The translations under genes and the position numbers were made by a program. The notes under the pieces were generated by a model. The model saw only the letters and a list, made by a program, of their open reading frames with translations, made no database searches and was not told where the DNA came from. A stretch of 64,000 nucleotides of DNA from Anolis sagrei (taxonomy: Eukaryota; Chordata; Lepidosauria; Squamata; Anolidae): NCBI RefSeq assembly GCF_037176765.1, contig NC_090024.1, positions 191,700,278 through 191,764,277 of the forward strand, in the 5' to 3' direction. Positions 48,901-57,985 of the stretch are shown here, piece after piece (position 1 is the first letter of the stretch; each line of letters starts with the position of its first letter).

Positions 48901-49171
48901 CTGCTCCTCCCCAGTAGCATTTTGGCCATCTTCCGACCTGGGAGTCCCATCTTCCAATGGCATACCGACATATCTCTGGTTGTACTGGTCCATTTAGTTT
49001 TCTTGACAAGGATACTGGAGTGGTTTGCCATTGCCTTCCCCAGGGATCACGCTTGGTCTGACCTCTCTGCCACAACCGTCCCGTCTTGGGTGGCCCTTCA
49101 CGGTTTCGCTCATGACATCATTGAGGTGCTCAAGCTCCAGCGCCCCGACAAGGCGGTGATCCTTTGCTGGA
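45952..49171 (-). mobile_element. Full-length RTE-BovB LINE with intact open reading frame
   Basis: The element is about 3.22 kb on the minus strand, bounded by exact 13-base target duplications gggaagtgttgct (45939-45951 and 49172-49184). The 5' UTR is about 178 bases (49171-48994). One 1010-codon frame follows, and the 3' end comes nine bases after the stop with an acaacaaca tail, as expected for BovB. Its age is young: perfect duplication, no frame break. BovB is known for spreading horizontally among squamates, ruminants and others. Here it sits in the PRELP-OPTC intergenic region, opposite to gene orientation. Confidence 0.95.
45961..48993 (-). CDS. RTE-BovB polyprotein: APE endonuclease and reverse transcriptase
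   Basis: The product nicks target DNA and copies the element RNA at the nick. The endonuclease spans about residues 68-310 and keeps its signature residues: N76 (TIGTWNVRSM), E104 (SELKWTG), D209/N211 (TGDWNAKVG) and D302-H303 (SSDHELL). The reverse transcriptase spans about 510-830, with D655 in FCFIDYSKAFDCVDH, motif GVRQGCILSP at 711-720 and the catalytic YADD at 755-758. A C-terminal region with RRKIDAFELWCWRKVLRVPW, typical of RTE proteins, follows, ending SRRRLNE. All catalytic residues looked for are present and there is no stop or frameshift, so the copy could be retrotransposition competent. The first ATG of the open frame was taken as start; the natural start may be further in, since residues 1-65 lack a recognisable domain. 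Confidence 0.95.
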   Translation of the reverse strand: MDQYNQRYVGMPLEDGTPRSEDGQNATGEEQRISSTSPRCDDAASSKPKGRLAADGTGGERRIRCSKDQHTIGTWNVRSMSQGKLDVVIREMSRLKIDILGVSELKWTGMGHFTSDDHQIYYCGQEEHRRNGVAFIINKKFAKAVLGYNPKNDRMISIRVQGKPFNITVIQIYAPTTAAEEAEVDQFYEDLQDLLDNTPKRDIIFITGDWNAKVGSQMTTGITGKHGLGEQNEAGRRLIEFCQENSLCITNTLFQQPKRRLYTWTSPDGQHRNQIDYILCSQRWRTSIQSVKTRPGADCSSDHELLIAQFRIKLKRSGKIHRPVRYDLTNIPSEYTVEVKNRFEGLDLVNRVPEELWTEVRDIVQEAATKYVPKKKKTKKAKWLSAETLEVAQERRKAKGNSEKGRYAQLNAQFQRLARRDKELFLNKQCMEVEEDNRIGRTRDLFQKIRNIGGKFQAKIGMIRNKDGRDLTEAEEIKRRWRDYTEDLYRKDNNIEDSFDGVVNELEPDILRSEVEWALRSIANNKAAGDDGIPAELFKILKDDGVKVMHAICQQIWKTQEWPSDWKKSTYIPIPKKGNAKDCSNFRTVALISHASKVMLKILQGRLQQYMERELPDVQAGFRKGRGTRDQIANIRWIMEKGREFQKNIYFCFIDYSKAFDCVDHNKLWQVLGGMGIPSHLVSLLRNLYKDQVATVRTDHGTTDWFKIGKGVRQGCILSPNLFNLYAEHIMRCAGLDECKAGVKIAGRNINNLRYADDTTLMAESEEELRSLLIKVKEESAKAGLQLNVKKTKIMATRMIDNWKIEGETVEAVTDFVFLGAKITADADCSQEIRRRLLLGRRAMSSLDKIVKSRDIRLATKIRLVKAMVFPVVTYGCESWTLGKAERRKIDAFELWCWRKVLRVPWTARRSNQSILQEIKPDCSLEGKILETKLKYFGHIMRRQESLEKTIMLGKVEGKRKRGRPRARWMDGILEVTGLTLKELGVVTADRELWRRLVHEVTKSRRRLNE

Positions 49172-49255
49172 GGGAAGTGTTGCTATGAGGGCAGTAATGT
49201 GTGGGGCAACAGATTCTCTCCGCTGCCCCTCAGTTCGCTAGAAAAGCAGGATACT

Positions 49256-50612
49256 TCACCTGGCTAATCTGATAAGGCCCATAGGCAGCTGGTGGCTCCC
49301 ATCTTGGTGAAATGAATCTGAGTTGGAACTTAGTCAGACCATTACAGGAACTAGCCAAGAGGTTGAAGAGCACTCCCAAAATAGCATCTTTGATGTAGAG
49401 CTAACATTAAGATATAGGGATACAAAGTGGAGTTCATGACATGCGAGCATGGAGAAGAGCAAACTACACTGAGCACTGACACATGCACAATAGAGGACCT
49501 TCTCACAGCGACACCAGAGGCACTCCAAGTGGCCAGCTTCTGGTCAACTGACATGTAGCATAATGCCAAATTTTTAAACTTTGTGTTTTTAAATGCATTT
49601 TAACTGTACCCTCAACTTGCTTCTGACATGACAAATAAATCTTTGATGGGGTTAATTGAAAGCAGCTGTTCATCTGTATGTATGTGCTAAAGAGTAATGC
49701 TTCCCAGACAGTGGCTGCATCCATCCTTCAAAGAGGATTCAAACTCTTTTCAAAGAAGCAAGAACAGAGTTAGATTGAGCCAAGAACTATTTCAATCATC
49801 TGTTGCTTTGTAGAATTAATAGATCCAACTTCAACTCATGGTGAGTCCAACCTCAACTCATAATGGATATTCTTCTCCATGTACACAAGAGCTGTTAACT
49901 AGCTATACTAGGAATGTAGTCAGTCTCTTTGTATATACATCCAAGTTGATCCTTACTTAACAGCCTCAGAAAAGCAATCCCACTAATGATGGTGTGTAAT
50001 GAAGAAGGTGCCTGCCTCCATTACTACTTCCTAGCAGGGTCACTTGAACAAGGATCCCTTTTCTAGATCTCAAAGACTAGGCAGGTTCAGATACCCAAGT
50101 CCCAAAGCTTTAACCATTAAAATGAATGTTTTAAAGTTTGCCTGAAATAAACTGGAAGACTTATATAATATATTTCTTTGTATGCTCACGTAGGTGTGTC
50201 TGTTTAAGGCATTAGACATATGTGCCTCATCTTTATATTATCATTTGCAAATGTTTTTCCATGTGCTTTAGTATAAACATCATGTACACCAATTGTACCA
50301 TGTACATAATAATAACTTTTAATAATTATAAATAAATGAACAGATGGAAGCAACACTTTGGCAAACACATAACAATCCTAACATGGCAGCTGTCCAAGCA
50401 TTGCCATCATCTTTCCAGAAATGCAAATCAATTTTAAATTTCATGGCTCGATCTGTCTTCACATTGTCCAAAGGCCAAATCATGCATTAGATTTTGAATG
50501 TTTTTCATACTGTGAAGCACTTAAGTCTTGCTTTCAGTAGTCAGTTACAGATTCTCACTTATTATTGATTAGATTCCCAGATTGTGTTGGTAGATGGGAT
50601 TATTTATTTGTA
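49256..50612. other. Intergenic, unassigned
   Basis: No gene is recognised. There is a local near-duplication of tccaacttcaactcat/tccaacctcaactcat at 49826-49862. Confidence 0.35.
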
Positions 50613-50835
50613 TTCCATGGAATCCTATATCTGGAAAGGGGAGAGATATGACCCATCTAGTCCAACCCCCCTGCTATATAAAATATACAACTAAACACGC
50701 AGGGCTTATGGCCATCCATCCTATGTTTAAATATCTCCAAAGCAGGAGAGTCCAGGTTCTTCAGAGACAGTTAATTCCACTTTTGAATAGCTCTTACCAT
50801 TACAAAATATTCTTAATGGTTAAATGGATACATGT
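50613..50835 (-). mobile_element. CR1-like LINE 3' UTR fragment (old)
   Basis: In + sense ggaatcctatatctggaaag, then gacccatctagtccaacccc, then atggccatccatcctatgtt, then cttaccattacaaaatattc is the complement of a CR1/L3-type 3' end. It is diverged. Confidence 0.65.
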
Positions 50836-51816
50836 GTGCACGTGCATATGAATACAGTTAGTGTTCATGTGAAAAACTGCACCTCCTAACTACATACTAA
50901 AGTAATAGCTACTGTCTTCTTGGAAAATCTTCACCATTGCAGATTAGGTTTTCATGCATATACAGTTCATCAGCACTGTAACTGATAGATGTTGTAATTC
51001 TGTATATCCAGATGTGGAAATTAAACAATCCACTTTAGAAAAAGCTGGGTGTATTAGGGAGGCAAAACTCAGCCTGAAGGCTACTGCATAAGAAGATCTC
51101 AATTCTGTGTCAATTGTGGGATAAACAAATGAGTTTTGGACAAAGATGCTTTAACTGAAAGGTCCCCTATTTTCAAAAAAAGAAAGAAAAATACTTTCAA
51201 AACAATGAGGGCATCAGACTCATAGGGACCCTGCCACTGTCCCTGGTTCTGCAAATAAAGTAGGGCCAGAAGAAACTGGAGCCTGGGTTTCTTTTGAGCC
51301 AAGTTTAGGATAAACTAGAAACTGAATTCCTGGTTTCCTAGAGTAGGGAAATACTGCAAATATATAGATGATTTGGCAGAGATTCAACTAAACATGATCT
51401 ACTATGCAATATTTTAAACTACTACATAATCTTTTTTTCTACAAGGTTGGGGCCTGTCTTGCTCAAGAGTACAGACCTGAGATGTCATGAAAGCAATAAT
51501 GGCACAGCCCAAAAAACAAATGTTCTTGGTATGTTTGGTTTTTAAGGCCTGTTCCTAAGGTTTACTTAGTATGCTGATTCAGAAAATTGCATTGGATAGA
51601 CCACATCAGCTCTAGTTTCTTATGCTTTTCTGTGGGCAAACAGATGGCAACTGATCATGCTTTTCTGTGGGCAAACAGATGGCAACTGATAGATGACATA
51701 TGTTCTGCATCTCAAAAACTAGAACTGGTGGGGAAAAACTGGTGCCATTTTTGGAATCGGCAGGTTAAATATAGCTAGAAATGTGGCTAAGATGTGAGGC
51801 ACCAAGATGTGTCTTG
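50836..51816. other. Intergenic with a perfect local tandem duplication
   Basis: The segment atgcttttctgtgggcaaac, then agatggcaactgat occurs twice in direct succession (51622-51656 and 51657-51690), without mismatches over 34 bases. No gene is seen. Confidence 0.5.
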
Positions 51817-52282
51817 TTTATTTATTTATTTATTTATTTATTTGCTATATTTATATACCGCCGTTTCTCAGCCTAGCCGGCGACTCAACGCGGTTTACAA
51901 CATAATATAACAATCAACAGTATAAAGTTAAAAGCATAAAAAACATAAAAAACATAAAAACACAATTCATGCATCAATACCAATCCAGTTCGACTCTTAA
52001 CTAAAAACGTGATCCAGTTCGTCATCCATGTTGCCAGTCCTTTAGTCAGTTACCATTCGTTGCATTGGGTTAACCAAATGCCTGCTTAAACATCCAGGTC
52101 TTCAATCTTCTTCGGAATATCATCAATGAAGGGGCTGATCTTACCTCCAAGGGCAGGGCGTTCCATAGCCGCGGGGCCACCACAGAAAAGGCCCTGTCTC
52201 TCGTACCCGCCAGCCACACCTGTGAAGCAGGCGGGATAGAGAGCAGGGCCTCCCCAGAAGATCTTAGGGTCCTGGCGGGCTT

Positions 52283-54933
52283 TTAGGCCGAGATACGTTC
52301 GGATAGGTAAGTTGGGCCAGAACCGTTTAGGGCTTTAAAGGCCAACGCCAGCACTTTGAATTGAGCCCGGTAGCAGATCGGCAGCCAGTGGAGCTGGTGC
52401 AGCAGAGGAGTTGTATGCTCCCTGCGCTTCGCTCCCGTTAGTATCATGGCTGCCGAACGTTGGACTAGTTGGAGCTTCCGGGCCATCTTCAAAGGCAACC
52501 CCACGTAGAGAGCGTTGCAGTAGTCCAAACGGGATGTAACCAGAGCGTGGACTACCGTGGCCAAGTCAGACTTCCAAGGTACGGGCGCAGTTGGCGCACA
52601 AGTTTTAACTGTGCGAATGCTCCCCTGGTCACCGCCGAAACCTGGGGCTCCAGGCTCAGCGATGAGTCCAGGATCACACCCAAACTGCGAACCTGCGTCT
52701 TCAGGGGGAGTGCGACCCCATCCAACACAGGCTGTAACCCTATACCCTGTTCGGCCTTGCGACTGACCAGGAGTACCTCTGTCTTGTCTGGATTCAATTT
52801 CAATTTGTTCGCCCCCATCCAGACCGTCACAGCGGCCAAGCACCGGTTCAGGACCTCGATAGCCTCCTTAGTAGCAGGTGGAAAGGAGTGACAGAGTTGG
52901 ACATCATCTGCATACAGATGACATCGCACTCCGAAACTCCGGATGATGTCACCCAGCGGCTTCATGTAGATGTTAAACAACATGGGAGACAATATTGAGC
53001 CCTGAGGAACCCCACAAGACAAAGGTTGTGGGGTTGAACAGGAGTCTCCCAGTAACACCTTCTGAGACCGACCCTTGAGGAATGAGCGGAGCCACTGTAA
53101 AACAGTTCCTCCAAGACCCATTCCCGCGAGGCGTCTCAGAAGGATACCGTGGTCGACGGTATCGAAGGCCGCTGAGAGGTCCAGAAGCACCAACAGGGAC
53201 ACACTCCCCCTGTCGAGCTCCCGGCACAGATCATCCACTAAGGCGACTAAGGCTGTCTCAGTACCATGCCCCGGCCTGAAGCCAGACTGTGCCGGATCCA
53301 GATAATCCGTGTCTACCAAGAATGCCTGGAGTTGTGAGGCCACCACACGTTCCAGGACTTTGCCCAAAAAGGGGAGATTGGAAACAGGCCGGAAGTTGAC
53401 GAATTGAGTGGGATCCAGTGATGGTTTTTTCAACAGCGGTTTTATTACAGCTTGCTTTAAGCTGGCTGGAAAGATGCCTTCCCGGAGGGAGGCATTAACC
53501 ACCACCTTCACCCACTCGGCCAATCCCCCTCTGGCCTCCTTCAGAAGCCAGGATGGGCAGGGGTCTAGGATGCATGTGGTAGCTCTCATTCCTCCAAGCA
53601 CCTTGTCCACATCCTCGGATTGAACCAATTGAAATGAATCCATCAAAACCGGACAAGCAGATGCTCGTGTTACATCCTCAGAGACTGCCGTTAATATGGT
53701 GTCCAGACCAGAGCGGATCAAAGCGACTTTGTCTGCAAAGAACTGAGCAAAGGCTTCACAGCGAGCTGCCGAGTCATCAGGGCACCCATCCTGAATGGTG
53801 GGTTTTAACAGGCCTCTGACAACTCGGAACAGTTCAGCCGGACGGTTCTTTGCAGACGCAATAGTGGCCGCAAAGAAGGTCTTCTTTGCGGCTTTTATTG
53901 CCGCGGCATATGCCCTTAAGAAGGACATAAACCGTGTTCGATTTGGCTCGCTCGGATTCGAACGCCACACGCTCTCTAGTTCCCTCTTCTTTCGCTTCAA
54001 CGCTGCCAGCTCCTCAGTGAACCAAGGAGCTGGTTTAGCTCGGCTACTTGAGAGGGGACGTTCTGGAGCGATCGTGTTTATTGCCCTAGTCATCTCCCCA
54101 TTCCAGAGAGTGACCAGGGCATCAACAGGATCACCAACCGAGGCGGCGGGAAATTCCCCAAGAGCCGTCAGGAATCCATCCGGATCCATAAGCCTCCTGG
54201 GGCAGACCAACTTAATGGGTCCTCCACCTCTGCAGAGGTTAGGGGGTGCAGTTAATCTAAAGCTGACCAGGTGGTGGTCGGTCCATGGCAACGGAGAGAT
54301 GGATAACTCCTCAACACCGCCACCTTCCTCCCATCCCTGGCAGAAAACCAAGTCCAATGTATGTCCAGCACTGTGGGTGGGGCCAGATACCTGTTGGGAC
54401 AGCCCCATGGTTGCCATGGTAGACATGAAGTCCTGAGCCGCTCCCGATAGGGTGGTCTCGGCGTGGACATTGAAGTCCCCCAGCACAAGCAGCCGCTGGG
54501 ACTCCAATGCCAGGTCCGAGATCACCCCCGCTAGCTCAGTCAGGGAGTCTGTAGTGCAGCGAGGTGGACGGTACACTAACAGAATCCCTAATCTGTCCCG
54601 GTCACCCACCCTCAGGTGGACGCATTCAAAATTTGTTGACTGCGGGATGGGGGCCCTGGTCAGAAGGATGGAATCTCTATAGATCACTACAACCCCGCCT
54701 CCCCGCCCCCCGGATCTTGGTTGGTGCTGCACGGAGAAACCTGGCGGGCAAAGCTGGGTCAAATTCACACCTCCAGCTTCGTCCAGCCAGGTCTCCGTGA
54801 TGCACGCCAGATCTGCCCGTTCATCCAGGATTAAATCCTGGATGAAAGCTGTTTTGCCATTGACAGATCTGGCGTTCAACAGCACCATCTTCAATCCGGG
54901 GGGACCGCCGACCTGGTTACACCAATTCACCAT
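52283..54933 (-). pseudogene. L2 polyprotein: APE endonuclease and reverse transcriptase, frameshifted near the end
   Basis: A 793-codon frame (54933-52552) covers the endonuclease (VLLNARSVNGK, ITETWLDE, GDFNVHAETT, WTDHHLVSF). It then covers the reverse transcriptase (LLVLLDLSAAFDTVDHG, CGVPQGSILSPMLFN, CHLYADDVQLC), all signature residues kept. Near 52575 one G is missing against the 5-kb copy (cttggaag here, cttgggaag there), so the frame ends at LTWPR. The protein continues one frame over (SDLATVVHALVTSRLDYCNA) to a stop at 52283-52285, inside the conserved C-terminus. Family text (RDRAFSVVAPRLWNALPLE) resumes after it. The upstream part is in the next entry. Confidence 0.92.
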
Positions 54934-54999
54934 ATCAGGAGACCGAGTTGGAGTTACTAATGTTGTTGTACGATCCCTAGGCCGAATTCGAGGTCTCCT

Positions 55000-55236
55000 T
55001 TACCCGTATCTCCCCATCCCCACCACGACTTCTATGGGGGCTCCCCGACCAATGGAACACCCTCCCTCCTCCATGACGCAGTCTACCTTCCTATTTTCAC
55101 CCCATGCTTCACTGCTGGTTATATGATTTATCACCGGTTTAACTCGCACTGGGATCTCCAATTCACTCCCCTCCTTACCTCTCCCGCAGGCAGCTAACAG
55201 CAGTGTTACAAGATACCAGGAGATCGGAACTAGCAT
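55000..55236 (-). pseudogene. Putative N-terminal extension of the L2 frame
   Basis: A 78-codon frame lies in the same reading frame as the 54933 start, separated from it only by one TAA (55000-55002) and 22 open codons. It begins with the strongly hydrophobic MLVPISWYLVTLLLAAC and continues to VVVGMGRYG. The simplest reading is that the intact L2 protein starts at 55236 and a C-to-T change made the stop. No known L2 domain is seen in it, and a signal-peptide-like start would be odd for a LINE protein. Confidence 0.45.
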
Positions 55237-55261
55237 GGGTGGTAGATGTTAGCAGTCTCAA

Positions 55262-55840
55262 TAAAGCTACCAAAGTTCGTAAAGTGCAGCTTGTGGTTGT
55301 ATAAATCTTACAGTTTTTAAAGTGCAAAGGAGGATAGTAACACTCACACTAAAGCTACCAAAGTTCTTAAAGTGCAGCCAGTGGTTGTAGCAACCTCCCA
55401 GGTCTTAAAGTGCAAAAGGTTATTGAGATTGTTCTAAAGTGCTAAAATAAGGTGCGTCATGGAGGAACCCAAATTTCAGAAGCTAGGGACTAGCACCTGG
55501 ATAGTAACCAATACAGTACAGGATAACAATTTAAAGTGCTAAAGGATTAAGGTGCTGATAATATAAAGTGCTAGAATTGTACAAAATAACAGCACCACCT
55601 AATCTGTTGGTAGAGATGTTAAGACACACAAAATCAAGGCAATGAACAACTGAAAATGGATCAAAAGGTGGATTGGTATTGGTCCTTCCGGAGATAAAGC
55701 TAGTGTCCGCAAAGATGATCAACGGCCGAAATCGGCCCGATGGTAAAGGATGGACACGCAGGTGGACAGCACAGTAAATTGAACAGCACAGCGGTCGGCA
55801 CAATAGATTGAACAGCACAGGTGGTCGGCACAATAGATAG
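55262..55840. repeat. Tandem and recurring units in the L2 5' region
   Basis: A 40-base unit (taaagctaccaaagttcgta, then aagtgcagcttgtggttgta) at 55262-55301 recurs at 55350-55389 with four changes, period 88. The word aaagtgc recurs about seven times through 55580. A second tandem unit of about 29 bases (attgaacagcacagcggtcg, then gcacaatag) lies at 55778-55806 and 55807-55836. Repeated promoter units are common in LINE 5' regions, so a promoter role is plausible. Confidence 0.7.
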
Positions 55841-56997
55841 TTAGTCAGCACACGTCGGACAACCAAGGTCGGTCAGCACAGCGTTGGCCTAAAGTTGGTA
55901 GCGTCGATGGCATACACAGTTTGGCCCCAGTGATGCTCTGGAGGGGTGCGGTCCTGACCCAACTCCGTTTAGCCGCCCCCAGGCTCTGACCCAAACCAGG
56001 CCAGCCAGGGCAGACTTCCCTGGGGAAGGGGAGAGCATCAGATGGAAAGCCTAGGCGTCTGGAAGGGCGGCTAGAGATGACAAACACCGACCTCGCTCTA
56101 GGCTCCAACACCGCCAAGCCGCCGAGCAGGAGGTGTCGAAGAGCCGCTAATGTCCGAACGGCAGCCCTGCCGACCAGTCGATGGCTCCGCCGGGCGATGA
56201 AGCGCAGGGGCTAAGCTGATGGATGTGCCTGCTCCCGAAGCACAGAAGGCCAGTTTTGGCCACAGAGAGCCGCCGCGATAACCGCACCACGAACCAAGAT
56301 GGTGGCCGCGTCAAGACCTGGGGCGGCAGCTCAAGCCACCCCGGGGTCCTAGCGCCGCACGCCGACAAGGCCAGCAAACTGCGAGTTATCCCGGCCCCAA
56401 AAGCTCCGGTCGACTAATCTGTGGTTTGGGAGGGAGCGTGCTCGGACCCAACTAGAGGTGGGCCTCGCTCCACCTCCACTCTTCTCTTCTGGGGAGCCGA
56501 CTCGCACGGCTGAAGCAGCCAGATGTCCGAGGCTGCAGCTGGAACGCAAACCGGCTGGGCCGAGCAGGAGGGGGCGGCGTGGGTGAAAACAGCCCTCTCG
56601 GAGGTCAGTCTGCCAACCCGCTGGGCGGCCAAGCAGCCGAACAAAGCCTCCACTTCTCCGTCCAGGTACAACGTCCAAGCTAAGATTATCGAAGCTGGAG
56701 ACTGGAGGGTGTAAGGGGGTCCAGAAGGGGTCCAGTAGCTGGGAGGTAGGGAGCTTGGGGCCACCAATGGCGGTGGCCCAGTTGTCTTCTCCTTTCCTCC
56801 TTCCCCGTTTGTTCGTCTTCTTTCTCCGACGCTCCCCGAAACAGGTCTCCAAGCTCACTTTCGTGACCCTGGGAATTACTGTTTGTGTGGGGGCGGTTTT
56901 TTAGGAGTCCAAAAGGGGAAATAGAGCCAGAATAAGGTAAATTGAGGCCCCTCCCTTACCCCGGGAAGAAGGTTCGCTGCTTACCACGCCGCCATCA

Positions 56998-57750
56998 TTA
57001 TGAGTAATTTGTAGTTTGTAGTTTGTAAATAGTTCGACTTCAAAGAGCTCCCATTCAAACAAATAATTTACTCTTATGTCCAGTCTCTATGGGTAGCTTA
57101 TTCAGCAAGTTTCCTTTCTTTGCTCTTTGCTCTTTCTTCCCTCCGTTTCCTTTATCTCTCTTTACTTTTTGTTTCTTTGTAACTCCAATTAATTAATCTT
57201 AATGGAGGCGGTAAGCCGCAATACCATCCCATTAGGTCGGCGTCCTCATCCCGGGTCTTATCTCCAAGGTCTCTCGTTGCCAGTAGAGGTTTCCAAGGAA
57301 ACCCCCCCTCGCTGCGTGCCTTGGAGGAATGCCAACACACTTTATCTGTCGTTGTTGGGGGGTGATATTACTCCCCCGACCCCTTAGGTGAGGTTTCAGC
57401 TTTGGAGCTCGAGGAGCCTCAGCAAGCTGCTGCAGCCTCCATGCTGCCTCCACCGGAAGTCTTGGCCAGTGTGATCCATAGATTGCATGACAGGGATAGT
57501 TCACCATCCCCCCAATCATGTCATACACATTCCTCTATGAAAGCCAGCAGATTGTTAATTACTTGATCTGTTGTTACCTCATTTTTACTTCTGGAAATGG
57601 AGACACATTCATTGGAGATTTTCTGCCTCACAGGCCAAAATAACCCAGCTGCATTTGAATACTATGCACTTGTATGAAGTTGGATGGCATTTCCTTTCCT
57701 CCCTCAGGTAACAAAAGGTCTTTGACTCCTTTGACCTTAACAATAATATC
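56998..57750. other. Unassigned GC-rich segment next to the L2 5' end
   Basis: 57200-57530 is CpG-containing and GC-richer than the surrounding DNA (ggaggcggtaagccgcaata, cgtcctcatcccgggtctta, cgttgttggggggtgatatt). It is preceded by a CTTT-rich patch at 57110-57180. It may be a further part of the L2 5' region, part of another retroelement, or host DNA. No protein or repeat family is recognised. Confidence 0.35.
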
Positions 57751-57756
57751 TTCAGG

Positions 57757-57985
57757 TACAGCAGGCTCTCCGTATCCACTGGGGCTTTGTTCCAGGACCC
57801 CATGGAAGGCTGCTCAAGTTCCATAGTATAAAATGGCATAGTAAAAGTTCCATTATAGTAAAATGGCATTCCTTATATAAAATGACAAACTCAAATCAGC
57901 GCTGGAGTTGTTGTTTTCTAATATTTTCAAGCCATGGTTGATGGAATCCATAGATGCAGAACTGGTAGATACAGAGGGCCTACTA
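57757..57985. mobile_element. pogo/Tigger-like MITE
   Basis: The inverted ends are tacagcaggctctccgtatc and gatacagagggcctacta. The interior has the words ttgttccaggaccccatgga and ggaatccatagatgcagaac, typical of non-autonomous Tigger repeats. It is non-coding. Confidence 0.7.

Larger units (their letters stand above)
45737..49255. mobile_element. Dispersed non-coding repeat split by BovB
   Basis: 45737-45951 and 49172-49250 are the two halves. Their sequence matches, in reverse orientation, the repeat at 13845-14110 (gatgcttccactccagct; gatgggcatgc; cctcctccaac; then tctccgctgccccte-like end at 49215-49232). The 13.9-kb copy has no BovB and so shows the unoccupied structure. The superfamily is unknown. 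Confidence 0.55.
51817..56997 (-). mobile_element. Nearly full-length L2 LINE with GC- and CpG-rich 5' region
   Basis: On the minus strand the element runs from a GC-rich 5' end near 56997 through about 1.8 kb of non-coding or unassigned 5' region. The L2 frame follows, then a 3' UTR ending in accgcgttgagtcgccggct, tatataaatatagc and an (aaat)n tail at 51817-51842. It is far richer in G+C and CpG than its flanks. It matches the truncated copies at 4890-5822, 15845-15950 and 21668-21748. No target duplication is found. It is young but broken in at least three places (see the coding entry). Confidence 0.9.

Noticed and set aside
53795-54436. 213-codon + strand frame antisense to L2
   Set aside because: Shadow of the L2 polyprotein frame in GC-rich DNA.
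56349-56858. 169-codon minus-strand frame in the L2 5' region, possible ORF1
   Set aside because: No coiled coil, RRM, zinc knuckle or esterase motif is visible; the GC-rich DNA favours chance frames. Left unassigned.
51817-56997. CpG island marking a host promoter
   Set aside because: The CpG density is that of a young L2 copy, with no host exon next to it.
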